Assembly: GCA_041396705.1 (NCBI GenBank)
Contig: JAWKYB010000007.1
Span: 186,001-250,000, forward strand
Direction: 5' to 3'
Length of the DNA: 64,000 nt
From: Alphaproteobacteria bacterium
GTDB taxonomy: Bacteria; Pseudomonadota; Alphaproteobacteria; CALKHQ01
This document shows positions 1-8,571 of the stretch, piece by piece; within the stretch, counting starts at the first letter, position 1, and each line of letters opens with the position of its first letter. The notes beneath the pieces were generated by a model. It was not told the origin of the DNA, did not search any database, and saw only the letters and a list, made by a program, of their open reading frames with translations. Position numbers and translations under genes: made by a program.

Positions 1-576
1 CTGTACCATCGCCCGGAGATGACGGAGCGGCCGCTGCGGTCCGAATTCGTCCGGTTCCCGTGGCAGGACGATGCCGCGCAGCGCGCGGCCTGGCAGCGCG
101 GGCGGACCGGCTATCCGCTGGTCGATGCCGGCCTGCGCCAGCTGTGGGCCACCGGCTGGATGCATAATCGCGTGCGCATGGTCGCCGCGTCGTTCCTGGT
201 CAAGCACCTGCTGCAGCCCTGGCAGCATGGCGCGGCCTGGTTCTGGGACACGCTGGTCGACGCCGACCTTGCCAACAACAGCCTGGGCTGGCAGTGGGTG
301 GCCGGCTGCGGCGCCGACGCCGCGCCGTTCTTCCGCATCTTCAACCCGGTGGCGCAAGGCGAGCGGTTCGACCCGGACGGCGCCTATGTGCGGCGGTGGC
401 TGCCCGAACTGGCGCGGCTGCCCGCGCCACTGATCCATCGGCCCTGGACTGCGTCCGCGCTGGAGCTGGGCGACGCCGGCATCCGGCTGGGCGCGGACTA
501 TCCGCGGCCGATGGTCGACCATGGCGCTGCGCGCGCGGCGGCGCTGGCGGCATTTGCCGAAATCAAGCGGGCCTGA
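1..576 (+). CDS. phrB: Deoxyribodipyrimidine photolyase, C-terminal part (5' end outside the window)
   Basis: This is the FAD-binding C-terminal domain of a DNA photolyase or cryptochrome, the flavoenzyme that splits UV-induced pyrimidine dimers with light. The reading frame is open from base 1, so the gene begins before the window; the ATG at 19 is internal. The visible 191 residues carry the family signature: a TGYPLVDAG stretch, WMHNRVRM, LANNSLGWQWVAG, then FRIFNP. These line the FAD pocket and the dimer-binding face. The family is normally about 450-480 residues, so more than half is missing here only because of the window edge. It converges on the diguanylate cyclase gene 9 bp downstream. 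CPD photolyase is more likely than a cryptochrome, but the N-terminal antenna domain cannot be seen. Confidence 0.93.
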   Translation: MYHRPEMTERPLRSEFVRFPWQDDAAQRAAWQRGRTGYPLVDAGLRQLWATGWMHNRVRMVAASFLVKHLLQPWQHGAAWFWDTLVDADLANNSLGWQWVAGCGADAAPFFRIFNPVAQGERFDPDGAYVRRWLPELARLPAPLIHRPWTASALELGDAGIRLGADYPRPMVDHGAARAAALAAFAEIKRA

Positions 577-585
577 CGGGCCGGG

Positions 586-1626
586 TCAGTCGCGCGTCGC
601 GGGGACCGGCACACCGTCCGCCCCGCCGCCTTCGCCCTCGCCCTCGCCTTCGAACGCGCCGGCCTTGATCACGCGGTTGCGGCCGGCGCTCTTGGCGCGA
701 TAGAGCGCGCGGTCGGCGCGGCGCAGGATCGCCTCGGCATTGTCCAGATCGGGGTAGGCCTGGGTGACGCCGATGCTGACGGTGATCGACAGATCGCCGG
801 CAACGGTCTTGATCGGATGGACCGCGAGCTCGGCGCGCACGCGCTCGGAGACCACCGCTCCGACCTGCTCGTCCGACTCGGGCATCAGGATGGCGAACTC
901 CTCGCCGCCCAGCCGGCCGACAAGGTCGTTGGACCGCAGCAGCCCGACCGTGAAGTCCGACAGCGCCTTCAGCACCTCGTCGCCGGCCTGGTGGCCGTTC
1001 TGATCGTTGACCTGCTTGAAATGGTCGACGTCGAGCAGCGCCAGCGCCAGCGGGCTGTGATAGCGGCGGCCGCGCTCCAGCTCCTCCTCCATCCGTTCGA
1101 GGAAGTAGCGGCGGTTGGCCACGCCGGTCAGGCCGTCGGTGTTGGCCAGCAGCGCGAGCTGCTGGTTGGCGCGCTCCAGCTCCAGCTGGCGGGCGCGCAG
1201 GCGCAGCATGTTGCGGGTGCGCGCAGCCAGCTCGATCGGGTCGACGGGCTTCTTCAGGAAGTCGTTGGCGCCGGCGTTCAGCGCCTCGTACAGCGTCTCG
1301 GACTTCTCCTCGGCGGTGATCATGACCGCCGGCACGTCGGCCAGCGACGGGTTGCGGCGCATGCGCTTCAGGAAGCTGATCCCGTCCAGTGCCGGCATCA
1401 GATAGTCGAGCAGCAGCACGTCGAAGGTGTGGCACTCGCACCATTCCAGCGCCTCGATCGGGTCGATGAAGGTGCGCGTGTGCACGCCGCCGATCGACTG
1501 CACCAGCTTTTCCATCAGCATGGCGTTGGCCAGGATGTCGTCGACGATGACAATGGTCATCGGCTGCTCGCGCGGGACCTCTGCCTGTTCGCTGGCAAGC
1601 GTCGGTTCGGCTGCTTCGATCAGCAT
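586..1626 (-). CDS. Response regulator with GGDEF diguanylate cyclase output
   Basis: A two-domain signalling protein of 346 residues. The N-terminal receiver domain (about 24-140) shows the acidic pair D29-D30, the phospho-acceptor D74 in LLLDYLMP and K125 in FLKKPVD. The C-terminal GGDEF domain has an intact GGEEF active site at about 240-244 and an RSND inhibitory-site motif (RxxD) at 231-234. Both catalysis of c-di-GMP synthesis from GTP and product inhibition are therefore expected. Unlike PleD it has one receiver, not two. The tail is an EGEG-rich low-complexity stretch. M23 (MTIVIVDD) is an alternative start. No partner kinase is adjacent, so the input is unknown. Confidence 0.93.
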   Translation of the reverse strand: MLIEAAEPTLASEQAEVPREQPMTIVIVDDILANAMLMEKLVQSIGGVHTRTFIDPIEALEWCECHTFDVLLLDYLMPALDGISFLKRMRRNPSLADVPAVMITAEEKSETLYEALNAGANDFLKKPVDPIELAARTRNMLRLRARQLELERANQQLALLANTDGLTGVANRRYFLERMEEELERGRRYHSPLALALLDVDHFKQVNDQNGHQAGDEVLKALSDFTVGLLRSNDLVGRLGGEEFAILMPESDEQVGAVVSERVRAELAVHPIKTVAGDLSITVSIGVTQAYPDLDNAEAILRRADRALYRAKSAGRNRVIKAGAFEGEGEGEGGGADGVPVPATRD

Positions 1627-1870
1627 GACGGGGTCGGGTGCCTGTCCTGGTCGTTCCGGCGGGTTTCCCGATCCTAAGGCGCAGAAAGTTTGCGTCGCGT
1701 TAACCCGCGGGTCTTCGCGCGCGCGGCAGTCCTACGATAGTAGTCCGGCGGGAGGCCGGCGCTGCCGTTCGGCCATGGCCGCAGGCGGGGTCGCACAGCG
1801 ACAGGCGGATCGCTTCGGATTCGCGGGACATGCCGGCGGTGCGGTCCGGCGCGTCAGGCGCCGGCCGGGC

Positions 1871-1945
1871 TGGAGCGGGTGATGGGGATCGAACCCACGA
1901 CATACAGCTTGGGAAGCTGTCGTTCTACCACTGAACTACACCCGC
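1871..1945 (-). tRNA. tRNA-Gly (anticodon CCC), CCA encoded
   Basis: On the minus strand the sequence begins GCGGGTG and ends CACCCGC-T-CCA, a perfect 7-bp acceptor stem. The D arm contains AGTGGTAGAAC. The anticodon stem ACAGC/GCTGT encloses the loop TTCCCAA, giving anticodon CCC, which reads GGG. The T arm contains GGTTCGATCC. The 3' CCA is encoded at 1871-1873. Total length is 75 nt. It stands alone, with no other tRNA nearby. Confidence 0.95.
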
Positions 1946-2443
1946 GCGGCCAGCCGCCGACAGCCGCGGATCATAGGGGGCGCCGGCGCCGCGCGCAACG
2001 CCGCGTGCGGATGCGACCGGCCGGACGCCGGATCGCGACTGGCGACCCGTATGCGGGCGGCCGCTGGCCGGTCTGTGATGAATTTGCCGCACACTGTTGC
2101 AATTTGAGCGCAGTCATTCAGAAATCGGCATAAACAACTCAAACCAAATGAATTTCGCGTGGTTTCCACGGTGCGAAGGCGTGGCGTCGGTGCCGGTGGT
2201 GGGGTATAACCCACACGATCAGGCGTGAGGCTTGCCCGTGGGTTGCTTGCAACCTTGTCTGATTCGGCTAAACATAGTCGGGACGATCGCGAACCATGGC
2301 GGTCTAACTGTGTTCCGGCTGGACGTGGCCGTGTTCGGAGACGCGGTGTTTAACGATGCGATCACCTAGGCGGGCATATCGTCGGCGTGTGAGAGCTTAA
2401 CGAACGAGGGTGAGATCCTCACGATGAAGGAGGCGTTTGTTTC
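1946..2443. other. Non-coding region upstream of the OmpA-like lipoprotein gene
   Basis: About 500 bp with no convincing gene. It is less GC-rich than its surroundings between 2080 and 2440. An AACCCAC/GTGGGTT inverted repeat with a 23-nt spacer lies at about 2209-2245. A good ribosome-binding site (AAGGAGG, 2427-2433) sits 10 bases before the ATG at 2444. The promoter of the lipoprotein gene is presumably here, but I could not fix convincing -35 and -10 boxes. Confidence 0.4.
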
Positions 2444-3283
2444 ATGAGGAGTGTAACGGAAATGACACGTGGCTTTAAGGCCTGCGTCGCCGTTGGTGCC
2501 CTGGCGCTCGTCTCGGGTTGTGCCACCGGATGGAATCTCGATGCGTTGCAGTCTGCGGAGCGTGTCGGTTCGCCGTTCACGGTCGCCCTTGCCAACGAGT
2601 ATCAGTCCCTCGCCGAGTACGAGGCGCTGAAGATGAACGACTGGGTCGACGCCGACTACTTCGCGGTCAAGGGCCTTGCCGCGGCCGGTGGCGAGGTCGT
2701 GCTGCCGGAAGACGTCAGCAACTGGTGGGAGCCTGAGGATCAGATTCCCGTGCTGAACGACGCCCGTGCGCGTCTGCTGGCCGCGCTCGACGGCGGCGCC
2801 CGCGACGCGCAGCCGGAGACGGCGGCCCGTTGCCAGGTTCTGTTCGACTGCTGGGTTGAGCAGCAGGAAGAGAACCACCAGCCGACCCACATCGCGGCCT
2901 GCCGCGACAACTTCGAGACCTGCCTCGCCTCGCTCGGCGCGGTGGTCACCCCGGCAAGCAGCTACGTCATCCTGTTCGACTTCGACCGCTCCAACCTGAC
3001 CCAGGCGGGCCAGGTGGTGGTGCAGGAAGTGCTGGGCGCGGCCCTTGCCGACCCGGCGCTGCATGTCGACCTGGTCGGCCACACCGACACGGTCGGCTCG
3101 GCCAATTACAACATGCGCCTGTCGCAGGCCCGCGTCGACACGGTGAAGAACGCGCTGGTGTCCGGCGGTGTCGATGCCGGCCGGATCTCGACCGAGGCAC
3201 GTGGCGAGAGCGACCTGGCCGTGCCGACGGGTGACGGCGTCCGCAACCAGGCCAACCGCCGCGTCGTCGTCAACGCGATGTAA
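2444..3283 (+). CDS. OmpA-family (peptidoglycan-associated) outer membrane lipoprotein
   Basis: A 279-residue lipoprotein. The signal peptide ends in the lipobox LVSGC with the lipidated cysteine at residue 26. The C-terminal domain (about 173-279) is an OmpA-like peptidoglycan-binding fold: FDFDRSNL, then HTDTVGSANYNMRLSQAR with D215 and R230 as the likely diaminopimelate-binding pair, and a final NRRVVV strand. Between them is a region I do not recognise (27-170) with four cysteines at 130, 136, 153 and 160 that could form two disulfides. It anchors the outer membrane to the cell wall. It is not typical Pal, which is about 160-180 residues and follows tolB. An alternative ATG at 2462 (MTRGFKAC) also has a GAGGAG site. 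Confidence 0.88.
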   Translation: MRSVTEMTRGFKACVAVGALALVSGCATGWNLDALQSAERVGSPFTVALANEYQSLAEYEALKMNDWVDADYFAVKGLAAAGGEVVLPEDVSNWWEPEDQIPVLNDARARLLAALDGGARDAQPETAARCQVLFDCWVEQQEENHQPTHIAACRDNFETCLASLGAVVTPASSYVILFDFDRSNLTQAGQVVVQEVLGAALADPALHVDLVGHTDTVGSANYNMRLSQARVDTVKNALVSGGVDAGRISTEARGESDLAVPTGDGVRNQANRRVVVNAM

Positions 3284-3308
3284 GGCGGGCCCGGTTCCGA
3301 CCGCATGG

Positions 3309-3334
3309 AACGGCGCTGCCATGGCAGCGCCGTT
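3309..3334. terminator. Perfect 26-bp palindrome, probable terminator after the OmpA-like gene
   Basis: The 13-base half AACGGCGCTGCCA is followed immediately by its exact reverse complement. As RNA it folds into an 11-bp stem with a CATG loop, 25 bases after the stop codon. A T-run is lacking, so termination may be partial, or the hairpin may protect the 3' end of an abundant mRNA. Confidence 0.55.
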
Positions 3335-3499
3335 CTGCTGTGCGGGTGCGTTCGGGCCGCCGCGGCAGCAACGCGCACGGCGGCCGCGACGCCCTGGCTC
3401 AGGCCGAAAAACCCCCGCAATTCGTTACAAATCGCATATTGCCGGCGGCCCCGGCCTGGGCGATAAATATGATGTTATCGCGAACCACCGGGCATAAGC

Positions 3500-3919
3500 G
3501 TGGGTAGGGCAGTGGTACAGGACGAGACCTATCGGGCGTGTACGCGCGCGATCACGGTGACCGTCGAGCCGGTCTATCTCGAGCATGAATCCTCGCCGGA
3601 CGAGCACCACTTCGTCTGGGCCTATCACGTCCGCATCGAGAACCGCGGCGAGGTGACCGTGCAGCTGCGCAACCGCTACTGGCGCATCACCGATGCGCTG
3701 GGCCGGGTGCACGAGGTGCGCGGCGCCGGCGTCGTCGGCGAGCAGCCCGTGCTGCAGCCCGGCGAGACCTACGAATATTCCAGCGGCACCCCGCTGGAGA
3801 CGCCGTCCGGCTTCATGGTCGGCACCTACGAGATGCAGGCCACGTCGGGCGAGGTATTCGACGTGGCGGTGCCCGCCTTCTCGCTCGACCTGCCGGACGC
3901 GCGCGCCCACATGCACTGA
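3500..3919 (+). CDS. apaG: ApaG family protein
   Basis: Matches ApaG (DUF525) over its whole length of 139 residues. ITVTVEPVYLEHESSPDEHHFVWAY, RNRYWRITDALG, VRGAGVVGEQPVLQPGE and the glycine-rich segment ending MVGTYEM are characteristic. The fold is an immunoglobulin-like beta sandwich related to the FBA domain of eukaryotic F-box proteins. In bacteria the gene is linked to cation sensitivity (CorD) and Ap4A metabolism, but its molecular role is unsettled. The start is GTG at 3500; GTG at 3512 is possible. It stands alone between a lipoprotein gene and trkH. Confidence 0.92.
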   Translation: MGRAVVQDETYRACTRAITVTVEPVYLEHESSPDEHHFVWAYHVRIENRGEVTVQLRNRYWRITDALGRVHEVRGAGVVGEQPVLQPGETYEYSSGTPLETPSGFMVGTYEMQATSGEVFDVAVPAFSLDLPDARAHMH

Positions 3920-4070
3920 GCCGGGCGGCCGCAGCCGCTCGCCCGCCGCCGCCATCGTCGCATCCGTACCGGACATGCCGGCCGCATGGGTTCGGCCGCC
4001 GCCGGCGGTGCATCCGGGCGCCGCGACGCCGGGCGTGGCGGGTGCGGTCAATCCGGGCTAGCATCCGCCG

Positions 4071-5519
4071 GTGCTGGATTTTCGCCCCATCCTGTTCGTC
4101 GTCGGTGCCCTGCTGGCCACGCTGGCTCTGGCCATGTGCCTGCCTGCCGCGACCGACCTGGTCGCCGGCCACGAGGACTGGAAGACCTTCGCGGTGGCGG
4201 CCATGGTGACTCTGTTCGTCGCCGTCTCGCTGATGCTGACCAACCGCACGCGGGCGATGCGCATCAACCTGCGCCAGGCGTTCGTGATGACCGGCCTGAG
4301 CTGGCTGGTGCTGACGCTGTTCGCTGCGCTGCCGCTGACCTTCGCCGAGCTCGGCCTGTCGTTCACCGACGCCTTCTTCGAGGCGATGTCGGGCATCACC
4401 ACCACCGGCGCGACGGTGATCCCCAACCTCAGCCAGGCGCCGCCCGGGGTGCTGCTGTGGCGCGCGCTGCTGCAATGGATGGGCGGCATCGGCATCATCG
4501 TCATGGCGATGGCGGTGCTGCCGGTGCTGCAGGTTGGCGGCATGCAGCTGTTCCGGCTGGAATCGTCCGACAAATCGGACAAGGCGCTGCCCCGCGCCAC
4601 CCAGCTCGCCGGCGCCATCGGCAGCATCTATCTGGTGCTGACCCTGGGCTGCGCCTGGCTGTACTGGGGCTTCGGCATGACCGGCTTCGAGGCGATCGCC
4701 CATGCGATGACCACGATCGCGACCGGCGGTTTCTCGACCCTGGACCATTCGATCGGCGGCTTCGACAACACCATGATCGACGTCACCGCCACCGTGTTCA
4801 TGCTGCTCGGCAGCCTGCCCTTCGTGCTCTACCTCAAGTTCGTCAACGGCGACGTGCTGGCGCTGTTCCGCGATTCCCAGGTGCAGTGGTTCCTGGGCGT
4901 GGTGTTCATCGCGATCCTGGCCATGTTCCTGTGGCTGTGGCTGCGCAACGGCATCGAGCCGCACGTGGCGATGCGCTACGCCAGCTTCAACGTGGTCTCG
5001 GTCATCACCGGCACCGGCTATGCCACGGCCGACTACTGGCTGTGGGGCACCTTCGCGGTGACCGTGTTCTTCCTGCTGATGTTCACCGGCGGCTGCGCCG
5101 GGTCCACCACCTGCGGCATCAAGATCTTCCGTTATCAGGTGCTGTACCAGACCGCCCGGGCGCAGATGGGACGGCTGCTGCAGCCGCACGGCGTGTTCAT
5201 CGCCTATTACAACGGCCGGCCGATCTCCGAGCAGGTGCAGGTCTCGGTGATGGCGTTCTTCTTCGTCTACGTGCTGTGCTTCGCGCTGCTGTCGATGGCG
5301 CTGGGCCTGCTCGGCCTCGATTTCCTGACCTGCGTGTCCGGCGCCGCCTCGGCCATCGCCAATGTCGGCCCGGGCCTGGGCGAGCAGATCGGGCCGCACG
5401 GCAACTACGCCGATTTGCCGGACGCCGCCAAGTGGCTGTTGTCGGCGGGCATGCTGATCGGCAGGCTGGAGCTGTTCACCGTGCTGATCCTGCTGGTCCC
5501 GTCCTTCTGGCGCGATTGA
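4071..5519 (+). CDS. trkH: TrkH-type potassium uptake protein
   Basis: The membrane subunit of a Trk/Ktr K+ uptake system, 482 residues with about 10-12 hydrophobic helices. The four pore-loop repeats typical of the family are visible: GITTTGAT (108-115), TIATGGFST, ITGTGYATAD with the following CAGSTTCGIK region, and the final VGPGLG. These glycines form the selectivity filter. The start is GTG. No trkA is adjacent, so the NAD-binding regulatory subunit must be encoded elsewhere. argE follows after 9 bp and may be co-transcribed. Confidence 0.94.
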   Translation: MLDFRPILFVVGALLATLALAMCLPAATDLVAGHEDWKTFAVAAMVTLFVAVSLMLTNRTRAMRINLRQAFVMTGLSWLVLTLFAALPLTFAELGLSFTDAFFEAMSGITTTGATVIPNLSQAPPGVLLWRALLQWMGGIGIIVMAMAVLPVLQVGGMQLFRLESSDKSDKALPRATQLAGAIGSIYLVLTLGCAWLYWGFGMTGFEAIAHAMTTIATGGFSTLDHSIGGFDNTMIDVTATVFMLLGSLPFVLYLKFVNGDVLALFRDSQVQWFLGVVFIAILAMFLWLWLRNGIEPHVAMRYASFNVVSVITGTGYATADYWLWGTFAVTVFFLLMFTGGCAGSTTCGIKIFRYQVLYQTARAQMGRLLQPHGVFIAYYNGRPISEQVQVSVMAFFFVYVLCFALLSMALGLLGLDFLTCVSGAASAIANVGPGLGEQIGPHGNYADLPDAAKWLLSAGMLIGRLELFTVLILLVPSFWRD

Positions 5520-5528
5520 GGAGACCCG

Positions 5529-6710
5529 ATGCCGCCCGCCACGCCCGTCCCGCTCGACGCCGTCGTCCGCACGATCGGCGATCTCGTCGCCTTCGACACC
5601 GTCTCCGACCGCTCCAACCTGGCGCTGATCGACTGGATGCGGCAGGTGCTGGAACGGCAGGGCGTGCCGACCCGGCTGTTCCCCGGGGCCGGCGGCGACA
5701 AGGCCAACCTGCTCGCCCGCTTCGGGCCGGACCGGCCCGGCGGCGTCGTGCTGTCCGGCCATACCGACGTGGTCCCGGTCGAGGGCCAGCCCTGGACCGC
5801 CGACCCGTTCGGGCTGGTCGCGCGCGACAACCGGCTGTACGGCCGCGGCACCGCCGACATGAAAAGCTTCATCGGCATCGTGCTGGCGCTGGGGCCGGAA
5901 TTCCTGGCCCGGTCGCTGCGCCGGCCGATCTGGCTGCTCGCCTCCTACGACGAGGAGGTCGGCTGCATCGGCGTCCGCGACGCGCTGCCGGCGCTGAAGG
6001 CGCCCGAGGTCGACCCGCTGGCGATCATCGTCGGCGAGCCGACCGGCATGCGGGTGTGCAACGCGCACAAGGGGGTCCATGCCTTCCGCACCACGGTGAC
6101 CGGGCTGGAGGCGCATTCGAGCCGGATCCATCGCGGCGTCAACGCGATCGTCTATGCCGCGCGCATCGTCGACTTCATCGCCGGCCTGGCTGCGGCGCGG
6201 CAGGCGGCGGCGGACCGGGACAACGGGTTCGATCCGCCGTTCACCTCGCTGCATGTCGGGCGCATCCGCGGCGGCACCGCGTTGAACATCGTCCCGCGCA
6301 TCTGCAGCTTCGACTGGGAGATCCGCAACCTGCCCAGCGACGACCCGCAGCCGCTGGTCGACCGGGTGGCGGCGTTCGTCGCTTCCGACATCCTGCCGGC
6401 GATGCACGCCGTCGACCCGCAGACCGGTGTGACGACCGAGCCGCTGACCTGGATCCCCGCGCTGCGGCCGGAGCCGGGCAATGCGGCCGAGACGCTGGCG
6501 ATGCATCTTGCCGGCACCAACCGCACCCATGTGGTCGCCTACGGCGCCGAGGCCGGCCTGTTCCAGGAAAACGGCACCCCGACCGTGATCTGCGGTCCGG
6601 GCGAGATTGCCCAGGCGCACCAGCCCGACGAATACATCGAGCTGGCCCAGGTGGAGGCGTGCATGGCCTTCATGCGCCGGCTGATGGATTGGGCCGAGAC
6701 GGAAGGATGA
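5529..6710 (+). CDS. argE: Acetylornithine deacetylase (M20 metallopeptidase family)
   Basis: Removes the acetyl group from N-acetylornithine in arginine biosynthesis. The 393-residue protein has the M20 zinc-site pattern: H78 in LSGHTDVVPV, the bridging D110 in GRGTADMKSF, catalytic E142 and ligand E143 in SYDEEVGCIG, then E170 in VGEPT. A dimerisation lid lies between about 183 and 290, and a late histidine sits in AQAHQPDEY. The protein resembles ArgE more than succinyl-diaminopimelate desuccinylase, mainly through VGEPTGM and FDWEIRNLP, but the exact substrate is inferred. GAGGAGACCCG precedes the ATG. Confidence 0.88.
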   Translation: MPPATPVPLDAVVRTIGDLVAFDTVSDRSNLALIDWMRQVLERQGVPTRLFPGAGGDKANLLARFGPDRPGGVVLSGHTDVVPVEGQPWTADPFGLVARDNRLYGRGTADMKSFIGIVLALGPEFLARSLRRPIWLLASYDEEVGCIGVRDALPALKAPEVDPLAIIVGEPTGMRVCNAHKGVHAFRTTVTGLEAHSSRIHRGVNAIVYAARIVDFIAGLAAARQAAADRDNGFDPPFTSLHVGRIRGGTALNIVPRICSFDWEIRNLPSDDPQPLVDRVAAFVASDILPAMHAVDPQTGVTTEPLTWIPALRPEPGNAAETLAMHLAGTNRTHVVAYGAEAGLFQENGTPTVICGPGEIAQAHQPDEYIELAQVEACMAFMRRLMDWAETEG

Positions 6711-6811
6711 GCCGCCGGCCGGCTTCAATTCCGCACTGGCCGGCCGCAGGCCGGCCCGTGTATGAAGGTTGAGCAAGGAATCGCAACAGACCCCCGGAAG
6801 CGACCCGGCAA

Positions 6812-7420
6812 ATGTGGAACCCGCGGCTCATCCTCATCGGCGTCTGCACGGCCGCGGCGCTGGGCGGGTCGGCGATGGCCATGGCGGACGCCTTCGTCAA
6901 GGCCGACGGCAGCTATCGCACGGTCGAGGAGGCGCTGGCGAGCGAGCGAATCCAGCGGGTGCGCGAGCTGTTCGCCGCCTGGAACGACCGCAGCCTGGCC
7001 TTTCCCTCGAAGCAGTCACTGGAGCCCTATGTGCTGGCGTTCCGCGAGCCGCTGACCTGTCCCGGCCAGCAGCCGCGCTACGAGATGCGCAACGTCTCGC
7101 TGGAATCCTGGGCCGAGCTGCCGGAGACGCTGACGCCCGAGCTGCCGATCGACACCGGTACCCAGCTGTTCCTGCTGGGCCTGGTCGAAGGCAACCTGCC
7201 GGCGCTGGAGGAGCTGGACGACGCCCAGTTCGGCGACCAGTTGCTGCGCGGCGCCTACATGGTGCTGGGCACCGCCCAGATCCTGGCCGCCGAGGCCGGC
7301 GCCACCCAGATCCGGACCGGCTTCGTGTGGGGCGCGATGCAGGCCTATCCGTTCATGATCGACCCGTTCAACCCGGCGATCTGCCCGCGCGACCCCAGCC
7401 CACCGCCCGAGCCGGAATGA
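6812..7420 (+). CDS. Exported protein of unknown function
   Basis: I do not recognise this 202-residue protein. Residues 1-26 form a plausible Sec signal peptide ending near AMADA. The mature part is acidic and amphipathic, with an FAAWNDRSLAFPSKQS segment, one Cys-Pro pair in LTCPGQQP, a hydrophobic helix around LRGAYMVLGTAQILAAEA, and a proline-rich acidic tail after a second CPR. Periplasmic location is inferred. It lies 101 bp after argE on the same strand, with another metabolic gene after it, so co-transcription is possible. No function is proposed. Confidence 0.6.
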   Translation: MWNPRLILIGVCTAAALGGSAMAMADAFVKADGSYRTVEEALASERIQRVRELFAAWNDRSLAFPSKQSLEPYVLAFREPLTCPGQQPRYEMRNVSLESWAELPETLTPELPIDTGTQLFLLGLVEGNLPALEELDDAQFGDQLLRGAYMVLGTAQILAAEAGATQIRTGFVWGAMQAYPFMIDPFNPAICPRDPSPPPEPE

Positions 7421-7487
7421 GCCGACCCCGGTGACCGGCCGGGCCGCTCCTGCCCGGGCGCCAACCCAAGCCAGCCGAGAGAGACCG

Positions 7488-8549
7488 ATGACCGCAGACC
7501 CACGCTTCCAGCCCGGCGTGCTGTCCGAATTCGCAGCCGCGCTGTTCGCGGCGGCCGGCATGGACGCCGACAAGGCCGACATCGTCGCGCGCTACCTGGT
7601 CGAGGCCGACCTGATGGGCCACACCACCCACGGGCTGGCCCTGGCGCCCGGCTATCTGGATCAGATCGCCAGCGGGCGCATGGCGCTGACCGGCGAGCCG
7701 CACGTGGTCGCCGACGGCGGTGCCGTGGTCACCTGGGACGGCCGCACGCTGCCCGGCGTCTGGCTGACCGTGAAGGCGATCGAACTGGCCAGTCACCGTG
7801 CCAGCCACCACGGCGTCGGCATCGTCGCGATCCGCTGCAGCCACCACATCGCCTGCCTGGCCGCCTTCCTGCCGCTGGCCACCGACGACGACAAGATGAT
7901 CATCCTGGCGACGTCCGACCCCGCCGGCCGCTCGGTGGCCCCGTTCGGCGGGCGCAAGCCGGTGTTCACCCCCGACCCGATCGCGATCGGCATCCCGACG
8001 CCGGGCGACCCGATGCTGATCGACATCAGCGCCTCGATCACCACCAACGGGATGAGCGCGCGGCTGAAGGCGGAGGGCAAGCGCATGCCGCACCCGTGGC
8101 TGCTGACGCCGGGCGGCGAGCCGACCGACGATCCGGCCGTGGTCTTTGCCGATCCGCCGGGCAGCATCCTGCCGACCGGCGGGCTCGATCACGGCCACAA
8201 TGGCTTCGGGTTGGCGCTGATGATCGAGGCACTGACCCAGGCGCTGTCCGGCCACGGCCGGGCCGACGCACCGGAAGGCTGGGGCGCCTCGGTGTTCGTG
8301 CAGGTGATGGACCCGGCCGCGTTCGGCGGCGTGGATGCCTATCTGCGCCAGACCGGCTGGCTGGCCGACGCCTGCCGGTCGAACCCGCCGCGGCCGGGCG
8401 TCGAGAAGGTGCGCCTGCCCGGCGACAGCGCGATGGCCCGCCGACGCGACGGCAACGCCAACGGCGTGGCGCTGTACAGGGGCATCCTCGATGGGCTGAA
8501 GGCACGCGCCGCGACGCTGGGCGTGCCGGTGCCGGCCGCCCTGGCCTGA
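7488..8549 (+). CDS. Malate/L-lactate (Ldh_2 family) NAD(P)-dependent dehydrogenase
   Basis: A 353-residue member of the Ldh_2/MDH_2 fold, which includes malate, ureidoglycolate, 2,3-diketo-L-gulonate and L-sulfolactate dehydrogenases. Signatures are ADLMGHTTHGLALAPGYL near the N-terminus, SHHGVGIVAIRCSHHIACLA, then TSDPAGRSVAPFGGRKPVFTPDPIAIGIPT and a C-terminal GHNGFGLALMIEALTQALSG. The reaction is oxidation of a 2-hydroxy acid with NAD(P). Which acid cannot be read from the sequence. The start is ATG 7488 after GAGAGACC; an upstream in-frame GTG at 7431 would add 19 unlikely residues. Confidence 0.88.
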   Translation: MTADPRFQPGVLSEFAAALFAAAGMDADKADIVARYLVEADLMGHTTHGLALAPGYLDQIASGRMALTGEPHVVADGGAVVTWDGRTLPGVWLTVKAIELASHRASHHGVGIVAIRCSHHIACLAAFLPLATDDDKMIILATSDPAGRSVAPFGGRKPVFTPDPIAIGIPTPGDPMLIDISASITTNGMSARLKAEGKRMPHPWLLTPGGEPTDDPAVVFADPPGSILPTGGLDHGHNGFGLALMIEALTQALSGHGRADAPEGWGASVFVQVMDPAAFGGVDAYLRQTGWLADACRSNPPRPGVEKVRLPGDSAMARRRDGNANGVALYRGILDGLKARAATLGVPVPAALA

Positions 8550-8571
8550 GGTGCCGAGGTGGCGCGGGCGG

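Noticed and set aside
3813..6776. Very long minus-strand frame over trkH and argE, and similar frames over the atp, priA and yej genes
   Set aside because: In very GC-rich DNA the complement of real genes stays open. These frames are rich in Arg, Gly, His and Gln, lack ribosome sites and have no domains; the opposite strand codes for clear enzymes.
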